Source: Deinococcus fonticola (lineage in GTDB: Bacteria; Deinococcota; Deinococci; Deinococcales; Deinococcaceae). From it: a stretch of 64,000 nucleotides of DNA. This document shows, piece by piece, positions 21,955-32,281 of this stretch; position 1 is the stretch's first letter; every line of letters begins with the position of its first letter. The notes beneath the pieces are model-generated. The model was given only the letters and a program-made list of their open reading frames with translations. It was not told where the DNA came from and made no database searches. Both the position numbers and the translations under genes were made by a program. Location of the stretch: contig NZ_SMMH01000009.1 of assembly GCF_004634215.1 (NCBI RefSeq), positions 56,616-120,615 of the forward strand, given 5' to 3'.

Positions 21955-22869
21955 GTGAGTCGAGTACTGGCCCTGGATATCGGCGGAACGTCCATTCGCG
22001 CTGCGCTGGTGGAGGGCCAGCAGGTCATGGAACGGCGCGAATGCGCCACGCCGCAGCCGGCCTTTCCGGACGCGGTGCTGGACGCGGCCAGTGCGCTGGC
22101 CCGGCCCTTACGTGGCGGGGCGGACGCGCTGGGGATCGCGTGTGCGGGCGCCGTGGCGGGTGGCCTGGTGACGCCACTGGCCACGCACATTTTCCCCAAC
22201 TGGCTCGAGGTGCCGGTGGCGCAGCGCCTCGGGGAAGCGCTGGAGTTGCCAGCAACGGTGCTCAATGACGCCCGCGCGGCGGCATGGGGGGAATTCCGCG
22301 CCGGGGCAGGCCAGGGCACCCAGGAATTCATGTTCGTGACCGTCAGCACGGGTGTGGGGGCCGGATTAGTGCTGGGTGGGCGGCTGCACCTGGCCGCCAA
22401 CGGCCTGGATGCCGAACTCGGTTTTACCTCGGTGCCGGCGCACAGCCACGGGGGCTTTCCAGTTCCTGGCCTGGGTCACCTGACGGCGCTGGAGCACGAG
22501 GCCAGCGGCACAGCCCTGGGGCGGCAGGCAGTTCACCTGGGCCTGGCAGGAGCGCGGGCACTGGCTGACCTCGCCGAACATTGGGCCGAACAGGGAAATG
22601 AACACGGGGGCGAACGCGAAGCCGGCGAGGCGCGGGACGTGTACAACCACGCTGCCGCGCTGCTGGCCTGGAAAATCTCGGATGTAGCGGCGCTGCTGGG
22701 GGTTACGCGGGTGGCCCTGGGGGGCAGCGTGGGCCTGCGTCCCGGCTATCTGGCGCGGGTGCAGCGGGCGCTGGCGGCCTTTCCGGCGCGTTCACAGCCG
22801 CAGGTGGTGCACGCACAACTGGGCGCAGATGCCGGGCTGGTGGGCGCGGCCTACTGGGCAGCGGGCTAA
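21955..22869 (+). CDS. ROK-family sugar kinase-like protein
   Basis: A 304-residue ROK protein. The N-terminus has the phosphate-1 motif LALDIGGTSIRAALV, then VLNDARAAAWGEF with the catalytic-type Asp, and VSTGVGAGLV. The family's zinc-binding motif CxCGxxGCxE is replaced here by GHLTALEHEASG, so no Cys cluster is present. Glucokinase activity is possible but unproven. GTG at 21955 follows CAGAAT (21943-21948) by 6 nt. Confidence 0.85.
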   Translation: MSRVLALDIGGTSIRAALVEGQQVMERRECATPQPAFPDAVLDAASALARPLRGGADALGIACAGAVAGGLVTPLATHIFPNWLEVPVAQRLGEALELPATVLNDARAAAWGEFRAGAGQGTQEFMFVTVSTGVGAGLVLGGRLHLAANGLDAELGFTSVPAHSHGGFPVPGLGHLTALEHEASGTALGRQAVHLGLAGARALADLAEHWAEQGNEHGGEREAGEARDVYNHAAALLAWKISDVAALLGVTRVALGGSVGLRPGYLARVQRALAAFPARSQPQVVHAQLGADAGLVGAAYWAAG

Positions 22870-22875
22870 GTCCTA

Positions 22876-22964
22876 CCTGACGGTACTCAACTCACTTCCC
22901 GTCAGGTTCCTGCCGGACATTTAGTGTAAACTGGACACGAAGCCGGGGTTGACCATTCCCCGGC
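22876..22964 (+). other. Two hairpins between the ROK gene and the ParB-like gene
   Basis: The first stem CCTGACGG/CCGTCAGG (22876-22883 with 22899-22906, 8 bp) lies just after the ROK stop and may mark its transcript end, though no T-run follows. A TAAACT -10-like box is at 22927-22932. The second stem GCCGGGG/CCCCGGC (22942-22948 with 22958-22964) would lie in the 5' leader of the next gene. Confidence 0.45.
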
Positions 22965-23007
22965 CAAGCTGCGCCCCGCTTCTCCCGTCAGCAAGGAGTC
23001 GCCCCGG

Positions 23008-23958
23008 ATGTTTGCCCGAAATCAAGCCAAGCAAGAAGTGGAGCGCGCCCGCCTGTACAGCGACATGCGCGACTTTCTGGCCGTGCTACGCCGCCAGCCC
23101 AACGAACTGCTGCCCTTCGAGTGGATGAAACAACTCGCCCCCGAAGGCGAGCACACGCTGGGCTTACAGCCCATTCCGGTGGACAGCATCATCGGCTCGG
23201 TGGACCGCTACCGCGAATTCGACCGCCATTACCTGCCCAAAGAAGCGCACCTGGACGAACGCTGGATCAGCGTGCGCGCCGCGCAACTGGAAGGCAAGGA
23301 GCTGCCGCCCATTCAGGTGTACAAGGTGGGCGGGCTGTACTTCGTGAAAGACGGCAACCACCGCGTGTCGGTCGCGCGCCGCAACGGGCAGAAATTCATC
23401 GACGCCTACGTCATAGAACTGGATGTCACGGTGCCGCCCGACGAACACGACACCCTCAAGGACCTGATTATCAAGGGCGAGTACGCCAGCTTCCTGCGGG
23501 CCACCCGGCTGGACGAGATTCTTCCCGGTCACCGGCCCATCCTGTTCACCACCCCGGGCCGCTACGCCAGGCTGCTGGAACATATCCACACGCGCCAGTA
23601 CTACCTGGACCGCAAACCGGGCCGCGAAGGCCAGCCACCCGTCACCTGGCAGGAGGCGGTCAGGAGCTGGTACGGCCGCCTCTACCTGCGCATCGTGGAC
23701 AACATCGACCTGCACGACGTGATGTACCGCTTTCCAGGCCGCACCGAGGCCGACCTGTACCTGTGGATCATGGATCACCGTTACTTCCTGACGCAGAAGT
23801 ACGGTCACGACGTGGGCAGCGAGGAAGCCACCGTGGATTTCACCACCCAGTTCGCCCCGAAGCGCTTCAAACGCTGGACGCAGCGCATGCAACTGGCCTG
23901 GACGGGGCAACTCGATCCCGACGCGAAATTCAAACTCTCGGGCGTCAGCAGAACATGA
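23008..23958 (+). CDS. ParB-like nuclease-domain protein
   Basis: A 316-residue protein whose first half has a ParB/Srx-like fold: IPVDSIIGSVDRYREFD, LPPIQVYKVGGLYFVKDGNHRVSVAR (the G-N-H-R core). The second half is helical with many aromatic and charged residues and no known domain. Similar proteins occur in Deinococcus-Thermus and actinobacteria; function is unknown, DNA or nucleotide binding is a guess. An AAGGAG ribosome-binding site precedes the ATG at 23008, and a leader hairpin lies upstream. Confidence 0.8.
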   Translation: MFARNQAKQEVERARLYSDMRDFLAVLRRQPNELLPFEWMKQLAPEGEHTLGLQPIPVDSIIGSVDRYREFDRHYLPKEAHLDERWISVRAAQLEGKELPPIQVYKVGGLYFVKDGNHRVSVARRNGQKFIDAYVIELDVTVPPDEHDTLKDLIIKGEYASFLRATRLDEILPGHRPILFTTPGRYARLLEHIHTRQYYLDRKPGREGQPPVTWQEAVRSWYGRLYLRIVDNIDLHDVMYRFPGRTEADLYLWIMDHRYFLTQKYGHDVGSEEATVDFTTQFAPKRFKRWTQRMQLAWTGQLDPDAKFKLSGVSRT

Positions 23959-24056
23959 ACCTGGCGTTACATTCCGCCCATCAATCCCTGTGGGGGCCGC
24001 GCCATGATGCGCTTAACAGCTTGCCGAACGATGGGCAAGCGTGAAAGGAGTACAAC

Positions 24057-25256
24057 ATGACCAACGAAGCCACCGGAGGTGTCAGTAAACGCAGTCTCGT
24101 GCTGCTGGGTGCCTTTGCCGCCCTGGCCCTCAACCGTGACGTGCGGCGCGGCCTGGTCCAGGGCACCCGCGACGCCGTCAGCAGCGCCCAGGACACCCTG
24201 GACGACAGCCTGAAACCGGCCCTGTCCACCGCCGCCCAGCAGACCGGCCAGACCCTGGGCCACCTGCTGGAGGAGGCCAGCCAGACCATCGGCACGCTGC
24301 GCGAGGAAGCGCCCAGCCGCGCCCACTCGCTGCTCGACGTCGCGCAGGAGGTGGCCAGCAGCGTGGCCGCCAGCGCCGCAGCCCGCGCCGCCGAGGTGAG
24401 CCACGATGCTGGCAAGGCCGCCAAACGCGCCCGTAAAGAGTATGGCCCGCGCCTCAGCGCCCTGAGTGAAGACCTGCTGAGCAGCGCCGAGAGCGCCCGC
24501 AAGGAAGCCGCCAGAGCGACCCAGCGGGCCAGCAAGACGTATGGCCCACGCCTGAGCGCCCTGGGGGAAGACCTGCGCGACCTGGCCGAGGAACGCCGCC
24601 ACGACGCCGAAAAAGCTGTGAAACAGGCCCGCAAGTCCAGCCGGGGCCTGGTCGGGCAGCTCGGCCAGAAAGCCAGCGCCCTGCTGGACGACGTGCAGGC
24701 CAACCTGCAAGACGAGCGGGAAGATATCGAGTACCGCGTGCGCCGCGCCCGCCGTAAGGCCGAGAAGGATCTGCGGCGCAGCGGCAAGAAGTGGGACGCC
24801 AAAAAACTCCAGAAGGCCGTGGATCGCCAGGTGGCTCCGATTCGCAAACAGGCCGACCGTCAACTGGCTGTGCTGGAAAAACAGGCCGCGAAAAATGCCC
24901 GCCTCTCCCGCCGCGCCGAAACCAGCCGCTCCGGGCTGGGCGGTGGAACTAGTACGCTGCTGGTGCTGGGCGGCGCAGTCGCCCTGGCCCGCCTGCCGCA
25001 GGCCCGCCAGGCCATCATGGACGCTGTGAGCAGCGTCAGCCCCGAGGCCGCCAACACCCTGCACGGGGCCGGACAGAAGATTCGCGGCGTGGTCGGGGAA
25101 TTCTGGATCGAGCGCGACGCCGCGAAGACCAGCACCGCGCTGGTGCCTTACCAGCCGCAGACCCAGACCCCGCAGGCCCGCCCCGAGACGCAGTCCGACC
25201 TGAATCAGCGCCCTCCCGCCGCCGACAAGAACGGCTCACCCACCCGCAACACCTGA
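24057..25256 (+). CDS. Long Ala/Lys/Arg-rich helical protein, LEA/apolipoprotein-like
   Basis: A 399-residue protein, nearly all amphipathic helix. A short hydrophobic segment (about 13-25) and a second one near 298-312 (TLLVLGGAVALARL) flank about 270 residues of charged helix. Two near-copies of a 22-residue unit occur around KEYGPRLSALSEDLL and KTYGPRLSALGEDLR (about 129-180). Composition recalls late-embryogenesis-abundant or apolipoprotein-type proteins; Deinococcus is known to have LEA-like desiccation proteins, but identity here is inference. A very strong AAAGGAG site precedes the ATG. The C-terminal 50 residues are Pro/Gln-rich and disordered. Confidence 0.75.
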   Translation: MTNEATGGVSKRSLVLLGAFAALALNRDVRRGLVQGTRDAVSSAQDTLDDSLKPALSTAAQQTGQTLGHLLEEASQTIGTLREEAPSRAHSLLDVAQEVASSVAASAAARAAEVSHDAGKAAKRARKEYGPRLSALSEDLLSSAESARKEAARATQRASKTYGPRLSALGEDLRDLAEERRHDAEKAVKQARKSSRGLVGQLGQKASALLDDVQANLQDEREDIEYRVRRARRKAEKDLRRSGKKWDAKKLQKAVDRQVAPIRKQADRQLAVLEKQAAKNARLSRRAETSRSGLGGGTSTLLVLGGAVALARLPQARQAIMDAVSSVSPEAANTLHGAGQKIRGVVGEFWIERDAAKTSTALVPYQPQTQTPQARPETQSDLNQRPPAADKNGSPTRNT

Positions 25257-25343
25257 ACCAGGATTGACTCCAGTGACGGGGCCAGAGGGCTCCGTCATTC
25301 TGTTTTGGACGGGCGATTGCAGAGCTGCTCTAGACTGTCGGGT

Positions 25344-26255
25344 ATGACGCTGCCCTCGAGGCCCCTGCCCCTCATCGTGAGTGCCGGTGAAGCCCTGACC
25401 GATCTGGTGACAGCTGGAGGGCACACCTGGCACGCGCATACCGGCGGGGCGGGCTGGAACGTGGCCCGCGCCTGCGCCCGGCTGGGCGTGCCCACGGCGT
25501 TTGCCGGTGCGGTGGGCCGCGACAATTTCGGCGACGACCTGTACCGCGCGTCGCTGGACGCTGGACTTGACCCGCGTTTTCTCCAGCAGGTGGAAGCCCC
25601 CACCCTGCTGGCGGTGGTATACCGGCAAGACCCGCCGGCCTACCGCTTCCTGGGCGAGAACAGCGCCGACCTGCACTTCGACCCGACCCTCCTGCCCAGC
25701 GGCTGGCTGCGCGAGGCGAGGTGGCTGCACCTGGGCGGCATCAGCCTGGCCCGCTGGCCCCTGGCCGACACCCTGCTGGGCATGATGGAAGCGGCCCGCG
25801 CAGCAGCGGTAAAGATCAGCTTCGACCCAAACGCCCGACTGGCCCACCACCACCCCGATTACCCCACGGTGTTCTGCGCGGTGCTGCGCCGCGCCGACCT
25901 GATCAAACTCAGTGACGAGGACATGGCTTTCTTCTTTCCAGGCGAACCCGAAGCTGACGTGGTGGCTTTCATCCGCCGCGAGAACGCCCACACGCCGCTG
26001 GTGGTGACGCGCGGTGCCCTGGGAGCGACGCTGTACACGTCCGCCCGGCTGGATCTCCCCACCTACCCGGTCACGCTCAAAGACACTGTCGGGGCCGGGG
26101 ACGCGCTGTGCGCTGGCTTGCTGAGCAGCGCCACGCAGCACCCCCAGGCCGACTGGGCCGCGCACCTGGAGGTGGGTCTGCGGGCCGCCGCCTGCGCCTG
26201 CGCCCATGCGGGCGCGTACGCCCCCACCCAGGCCGACCTGCAAGCCCTGGCTTAA
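25344..26255 (+). CDS. PfkB-family carbohydrate kinase (fructokinase-like)
   Basis: A 303-residue ribokinase-fold sugar kinase. It has the N-terminal [15 protein letters not shown] signature and the C-terminal [14 protein letters not shown] with the catalytic Asp and anion hole. [13 protein letters not shown] precedes it. Fructose or another sugar is the likely substrate, not determinable here. ATG at 25344 follows TAGACT (25331-25336) by 7 nt. Confidence 0.88.
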   Translation: MTLPSRPLPLIVSAGEALTDLVTAGGHTWHAHTGGAGWNVARACARLGVPTAFAGAVGRDNFGDDLYRASLDAGLDPRFLQQVEAPTLLAVVYRQDPPAYRFLGENSADLHFDPTLLPSGWLREARWLHLGGISLARWPLADTLLGMMEAARAAAVKISFDPNARLAHHHPDYPTVFCAVLRRADLIKLSDEDMAFFFPGEPEADVVAFIRRENAHTPLVVTRGALGATLYTSARLDLPTYPVTLKDTVGAGDALCAGLLSSATQHPQADWAAHLEVGLRAAACACAHAGAYAPTQADLQALA

Positions 26256-26295
26256 GGCGGGCTGCCCTGTTTCTCATCGCCCAGTCAGGCGTCGC

Positions 26296-27657
26296 TCAAA
26301 GCACCAGTCTGGCGTCGTCCTGATCGGCCATCATGCGCACGAAGGCTTCGACATAATGCGGATCGAACTGCTTGCCGGCCTGTGAGCGGATTTCCTGCAT
26401 GGCCCGCTCGCGCGTCCAGGCGGACTTGTACGGGCGGGCGTTGGTCAGGGCGTCGTACACGTCCACGATCGTGAACACCCGCGCGGTCTCGGGGATGTTC
26501 TGGCCGCGTAGCCCGGCGGGATACCCGGTGCCGTCCCAGCGTTCGTGGTGGTAACGCACCAGGTCGAGCGTCTCGGCCGGCAGGAAGTGCAGTTCCTGCA
26601 GCATGTCGTACCCGATGGTCGTGTGCGTCTGAATGACCCGGCGTTCGGTGTCGTCCAGCGAGCCGGGTTTGTGCAGAATGCGGTCCGGAATGGCGATTTT
26701 GCCCAGGTCGTGCAGGTACGCGCCCCAGCGCAGGGCCTGCACCTGCTCTTCATCCCAGCCCAGCCGGCGCGCCAGGCGCACGCTGGTGCTCACGACCCGC
26801 TGGGTGTGCCCGCCCGTCTCGTCGTCACGCCGTTCCAGGGCTGCGCCCAGCGAGCGCAGGGTCAGCTCGTTAGCGTCGCGCAGGTCACGAATGGCGTGCC
26901 ACTGCCCCAGCTGCGCCCCCAGCAGCCGCCCGAACGACGCGATCACCGATTTTTCCTGCTCGTCGAAGGCCACGCTGTCGGGGCGGGTCAGGATCAGCAC
27001 GCCCAGGTGCGCCGAGGCGCGGCCGTACACCGGCGTGATGTGGTAACTGCGCCGGTCTTCGCGCCGCAGCATGGCAAGGGCTTCCTCAGCCACCCAGTGA
27101 TCGGCCTGTACGCTGCGGCTGTCGTTGCCGCTGGGCTGAATGGGCCGTTCCACGAACTGCTTGAGCACCCCGGTGGCCGACAGAATGTAGGGCGTGCCCT
27201 GGCGGTAGGCCACGAAGGCGATGTTCGGCGCGATGTCCAGCTTGTTCAGGATGTCCACGCCGGCCCGGATAATGCTGTCGGCGTCGCGCGCCTCGTTCAG
27301 GCGTTCGGAACCCACCCGCAGCGCGTCGATGATGTTCTGCTGCCACGCCAGCTCAGAGCGCGCGCCCTGTTCGCGCAGGGTCACCCAGCCCACGCCGGCC
27401 AGGGTCAGCAGGGCCCCAATCAGATCGAGGAGCGGCAAAGGAGCGCTGCGCCCGGCCAGGAACATCGAAGCAGCGAAGGCCAGTGGGTAGGCGATCAGGG
27501 CTGTCCAGCGCCAGCCCCCGCCCAGTGACCACGAAGCCAGGGCCAGGATCAGGGTCGCGCCGGCCAGCAGCGCCTGATGGTGGCCCTGGGCCGCAAAGGC
27601 CATCAGGCCCAGCGAGACGAGCAGCAGCAAGATGAAGAGGGGACGGCCAGCTGACAC
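26296..27657 (-). CDS. Membrane-bound GAF-HD-GYP protein
   Basis: A 453-residue protein. Residues 1-100 contain about four hydrophobic segments, residues 120-260 a GAF-like sensor, and residues 275-440 an HD-GYP domain with intact HDLGKIAIPDRIL and HHERWDGTGYPAGLRG. It should hydrolyse cyclic di-GMP. Unlike the copy at 8364-9377, all hallmark residues are kept. GTG at 27657 follows TAGACT (27664-27669) by 6 nt. It is downstream of typA on the same strand, separated by a terminator. Confidence 0.9.
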   Translation of the reverse strand: MSAGRPLFILLLLVSLGLMAFAAQGHHQALLAGATLILALASWSLGGGWRWTALIAYPLAFAASMFLAGRSAPLPLLDLIGALLTLAGVGWVTLREQGARSELAWQQNIIDALRVGSERLNEARDADSIIRAGVDILNKLDIAPNIAFVAYRQGTPYILSATGVLKQFVERPIQPSGNDSRSVQADHWVAEEALAMLRREDRRSYHITPVYGRASAHLGVLILTRPDSVAFDEQEKSVIASFGRLLGAQLGQWHAIRDLRDANELTLRSLGAALERRDDETGGHTQRVVSTSVRLARRLGWDEEQVQALRWGAYLHDLGKIAIPDRILHKPGSLDDTERRVIQTHTTIGYDMLQELHFLPAETLDLVRYHHERWDGTGYPAGLRGQNIPETARVFTIVDVYDALTNARPYKSAWTRERAMQEIRSQAGKQFDPHYVEAFVRMMADQDDARLVL

Positions 27658-27731
27658 GCCCTGAGTCTACACGCCGGGGCGCCCGGTCACTGTTCCCAGT
27701 CCAGTGTCCGCTGCCCCGGCTGCCAATACAC

Positions 27732-27769
27732 AAAAAGGAGAAGGGCCGCAGCACACGCCACGGCCCCCT
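27732..27769 (-). terminator. Probable typA terminator
   Basis: GGGCCG (27743-27748) pairs with CGGCCC (27761-27766). Read on the minus strand the stem is followed after six bases by five U (27732-27736). It lies 16 bp beyond the typA stop. Confidence 0.6.
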
Positions 27770-27784
27770 TTTCAACCCCCCGGC

Positions 27785-29566
<1,782 letters not shown>

Positions 29567-29633
29567 AAGTTAGCTCCCTCTCGGAGCAAGCCGCCTTCAG
29601 CCTTCCGCCTTTAGCTTTCTGCTCTCCAGGCCC

Positions 29634-29664
29634 AAAAAAACCCGCCTCGAAGTGCGGGGCGGGT
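29634..29664 (-). terminator. Terminator-like hairpin in the typA leader
   Basis: ACCCGCC (29640-29646) pairs with GGCGGGT (29658-29664). On the minus strand this stem is followed at once by seven U (29634-29640). It lies between the putative typA -10 (29678-29683) and the typA start, about 70 nt upstream of the ATG, where an attenuator would sit. Confidence 0.6.
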
Positions 29665-29676
29665 CACCCAACCGAC

Positions 29677-29683
29677 TATTCTA
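29677..29683. promoter_or_regulatory. Overlapping divergent -10 elements
   Basis: TATTCT on the plus strand (29677-29682) is 8 nt before the ATG at 29691. The same bases read on the minus strand give TAGAAT (29678-29683), a candidate -10 for typA. The two promoters would therefore exclude each other. Confidence 0.5.
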
Positions 29684-29690
29684 GCAGAAG

Positions 29691-30077
29691 ATGAAACCAG
29701 AACGTCATGACGAAGTCAGCAGACTGCTGTCACCGTCACTTTCCTCTTTCGACAGACGGGTGCGGTTTGGTCTGTTGAGACTTCTGCTGCTTATTGAAAG
29801 GTTGGACGCTTGCCCGGAGTTCGTCACCATTTACCTGAAGGAGTTGCGCCGGACTAGAAACCCGACGCTGGAACCTCTTTCTTCCCTGAGCTGGGTGGCC
29901 TTCGAGCGGGCCACTTCAGGAGAGTTCGGACATTCTCATGGTCTCGACAATACGGCAGCGCGCATCATGCACGGCTACTTCCGCGCCTGGAAATACGGTT
30001 GTGACGCTGAGGATCTCGACTGGTTGTCCCACTGGCAGTGGGTTGTTCAGCGGGCAAGACGCAAAATGAAAGATTGA
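29691..30077 (+). CDS. Hypothetical protein
   Basis: A 128-residue soluble, helical protein, rich in Arg and Leu in its first half and Trp-rich near the C-terminus (WLSHWQWVVQRARRKMKD). No domain is recognised. Base composition is slightly lower in G/C than its neighbours. A leaderless promoter (TATTCT, 8 nt upstream) supports the start. deoC follows after 57 bp with its own -10. Confidence 0.65.
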   Translation: MKPERHDEVSRLLSPSLSSFDRRVRFGLLRLLLLIERLDACPEFVTIYLKELRRTRNPTLEPLSSLSWVAFERATSGEFGHSHGLDNTAARIMHGYFRAWKYGCDAEDLDWLSHWQWVVQRARRKMKD

Positions 30078-30134
30078 GGCGCTGCCTGGCGGCTTCCTCA
30101 GCTTTCTCGCCTGTGGCCCGGTATTCTGTGGCCT

Positions 30135-30797
30135 GTGAACCTCGCGTCCTCCATTGATCACACGCTGCTCAAAGCCACCGCGACGAGCGCCGATATTCGC
30201 CAGTTGTGCGCCGAGGCGCGGGAGCACCGTTTCTACGCGGTGTGCGTGAACCCGGTTTTTATTCCTCTGTGCCGGGCGGAGCTGGCAGGCAGTGAGGTGA
30301 AGGTGGCGACGGTCTGCGGCTTTCCGCTGGGCGCGGTGAGCAGCGAGCAGAAGGCCGTGGAGGCCCGCCTGAGCGCTGAAGCCGGCGCGGACGAGGTGGA
30401 CATGGTGATCCACGTAGGCGCGGCCCTGGAGAACGACTGGGACGCTGTGCAGGCCGACGTGAACGCGGTGCGCCGGGCTATTCCGGACCGCGTGCTGAAG
30501 GTCATCATCGAGACTTGTTACCTGTCGGACGAGCAGAAGCGCGGCGCGACCGAAGCGGCGGTGCGTGGCGGCGCGGATTTCGTGAAGACCAGCACCGGCT
30601 TCGGCACGGGCGGCGCCACCGTGGAGGATGTGCGGCTTATGGCGGAAGTCATCGCGGGCCGGGCGAAGATCAAGGCGGCGGGCGGCGTGCGTACCCCGGC
30701 AGATGCCGACGCGATGATCGCGGCGGGCGCCACGCGGCTGGGAACCTCCGGCGGGGTGGGTCTGGTGAGCGGCACGCAGAACATGCAGGGGTACTGA
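30135..30797 (+). CDS. deoC: Deoxyribose-phosphate aldolase
   Basis: A 220-residue class I aldolase that splits 2-deoxyribose 5-phosphate to acetaldehyde and glyceraldehyde 3-phosphate. The Schiff-base Lys lies in FVKTSTGFGTGGAT (about 153), and the second Lys in IKAAGGVRT (about 180). GTG at 30135 follows TATTCT (30122-30127) by 7 nt. maf starts directly after its stop, so it heads the operon deoC-maf-mreC-mreD-mrdA. Confidence 0.95.
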   Translation: MNLASSIDHTLLKATATSADIRQLCAEAREHRFYAVCVNPVFIPLCRAELAGSEVKVATVCGFPLGAVSSEQKAVEARLSAEAGADEVDMVIHVGAALENDWDAVQADVNAVRRAIPDRVLKVIIETCYLSDEQKRGATEAAVRGGADFVKTSTGFGTGGATVEDVRLMAEVIAGRAKIKAAGGVRTPADADAMIAAGATRLGTSGGVGLVSGTQNMQGY

Positions 30798-31430
30798 GTG
30801 CCGGAAGGAAGCGAAAAGACCCGGCGCGTGATTCTGGCCTCTGGCAGCCCCCGGCGGCGCGAACTGCTCAGCAACCTGGGCGTGAAGTTCGAGGTGCTGG
30901 TGAGCGGCGAGGACGAGGACAGCCCCGAAACGAACCCGCAGAAGCTGGCGGGCGACCTCGCTCTGCTGAAAGCGCGTTCGGTGGCTAAGCTGCACCCGGA
31001 CGCGGTGGTGATCGCGGCAGACACCGTGGTGGCCTGCGCCGGTGAACTGCTGGCGAAACCCGCCGACGCGCTGGAAAATGCCGCCTTTATCCGCACCCTT
31101 GCAGGCAAGACGCATCAGGTGTTCACGGGCGTGAGCGTCCTCTCCCCCAGCGGCACCTTCAGCGGCGTGGAGTGCACCGACGTGGAATTTCGGCCGCTGA
31201 CCGAGCAGGAAATCCAGTTTTACGCCCGCAGTGGCGAGGGGCTGGACAAAGCAGGCGGGTACGGCATTCAGGGCGTCGGCATGGGGCTGGTGGCGCGGGT
31301 GAACGGGGATTACTCGAACATCGTCGGGTTTCCGCTGGCGCTGGTCATGCGCCTGCTGCGCCGGGCCGGGGTGCCGGTGTGGGACGACCTGACTGGAGCC
31401 ACCGACTTGCAGGCGGCAACCCGCGCGTGA
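30798..31430 (+). CDS. maf: Maf-family nucleoside triphosphate pyrophosphatase
   Basis: A 210-residue Maf protein. Signatures are LASGSPRRRELL at the N-terminus, VVIAADTVVA with the catalytic Asp region, and GYGIQGVGMGLV. Maf proteins hydrolyse non-canonical or modified NTPs and were linked to septum inhibition. GTG at 30798 abuts the deoC stop, and its own stop overlaps the mreC start in GTGA. Confidence 0.92.
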   Translation: MPEGSEKTRRVILASGSPRRRELLSNLGVKFEVLVSGEDEDSPETNPQKLAGDLALLKARSVAKLHPDAVVIAADTVVACAGELLAKPADALENAAFIRTLAGKTHQVFTGVSVLSPSGTFSGVECTDVEFRPLTEQEIQFYARSGEGLDKAGGYGIQGVGMGLVARVNGDYSNIVGFPLALVMRLLRRAGVPVWDDLTGATDLQAATRA

Positions 31431-32209
31431 GGCCCTGGACGCAGGCCCTCAGCGTATACGGGCTGCTGCTGGTGCTGAGTGTGGTGCTGCTGCGCTTTCA
31501 GGTGCTGGCCCCGTCCGCCCTGGGCAGCGCCACCGCCCCGCTCTCCAAAGTGGCCCTGGTGGCGGCCGACAACGTGCGTGGCAGCTTTGCCAGCATGGCC
31601 GAAGGGCGGCGCACCAGAGAGGAAATTCAAACGCTGACCCGCCGGAATCAGGAACTCCGCCAGCAGAACGAACTGCTGAGTGTGGAGCTGGGTCGCCTGC
31701 GGCAACTGACGCAGATCACGTCCACCCAGGCCCCCAACGCCGTGGGCATCGCGCAGGTGGTGGACGTGGCCCCCAGTCCGCTGCTGGCCCGCCTGAAACT
31801 GAACCGGGGCCGCGCCGACGGCCTGCGCGTCCATATGCCCGTCACCATCCCGGCGGGCCTGGTGGGTCAGGTGATCGAGGTGAGCGCCCGGAAATCCACC
31901 GTTATTGCGCTGGTCGACCCGCAGAGCAGCGTGGGCGTCACGCTCTCGGGGGGGCGCGGTGGGCGCGGCCTGGCGGTGGGTTCCCCGCCCAACCGACTGC
32001 GGGCCGAGTTCTCGCTGGGCGTTCCGGTGAAGGTCGGGGACGTGCTGGTGACCTCCAGCCTGGGGGGCGTGTACCCGGTGGGCATCCGGGTGGGCACGGT
32101 GGAGAAAATCGTGCCGGTGGGGCCAAACGACGTGACGCGCACCGTGATCGTGAAACCCGCCGTGGATGTCGGGGCCCTGACGGACGTGACCGTGCTGGGG
32201 GCACTGTGA
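31427..32209 (+). CDS. mreC: Rod-shape-determining protein MreC
   Basis: A 260-residue MreC: one N-terminal membrane helix (about 10-27), a coiled coil (about 60-95, TREEIQTLTRRNQELRQQ) and the beta-barrel periplasmic domain (SVGVTLSGGRGGRGLAVG, GDVLVTSSLGGVYPVGI). It scaffolds the elongation complex. The GTG overlaps the maf stop. mreB is not in this window. A 10-bp inverted repeat covers its stop codon. Confidence 0.92.
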   Translation: MRPWTQALSVYGLLLVLSVVLLRFQVLAPSALGSATAPLSKVALVAADNVRGSFASMAEGRRTREEIQTLTRRNQELRQQNELLSVELGRLRQLTQITSTQAPNAVGIAQVVDVAPSPLLARLKLNRGRADGLRVHMPVTIPAGLVGQVIEVSARKSTVIALVDPQSSVGVTLSGGRGGRGLAVGSPPNRLRAEFSLGVPVKVGDVLVTSSLGGVYPVGIRVGTVEKIVPVGPNDVTRTVIVKPAVDVGALTDVTVLGAL

Positions 32210-32264
32210 TCCTCAGAAACAGGACGCTGCAAGACGTGATGCTGACAGACACGGTGAGGATCAC
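32206..32264 (+). promoter_or_regulatory. Inverted repeat across the mreC-mreD junction
   Basis: GTGATCCTCA (32206-32215, containing the mreC stop) is the exact reverse complement of 32255-32264, with a 39-nt spacer. The 3' arm ends 17 nt before the mreD ATG, so an mRNA stem could control mreD translation. A 5-codon frame MRPAP (32268-32282) ends in a TGA overlapping the mreD start. Confidence 0.5.
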
Positions 32265-32281
32265 CCCATGAGGCCCGCGCC

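Noticed and set aside
23955..24044. 29-codon frame overlapping the ParB-like stop by ATGA
   Set aside because: No ribosome-binding site of its own, no similarity, and composition fits chance.
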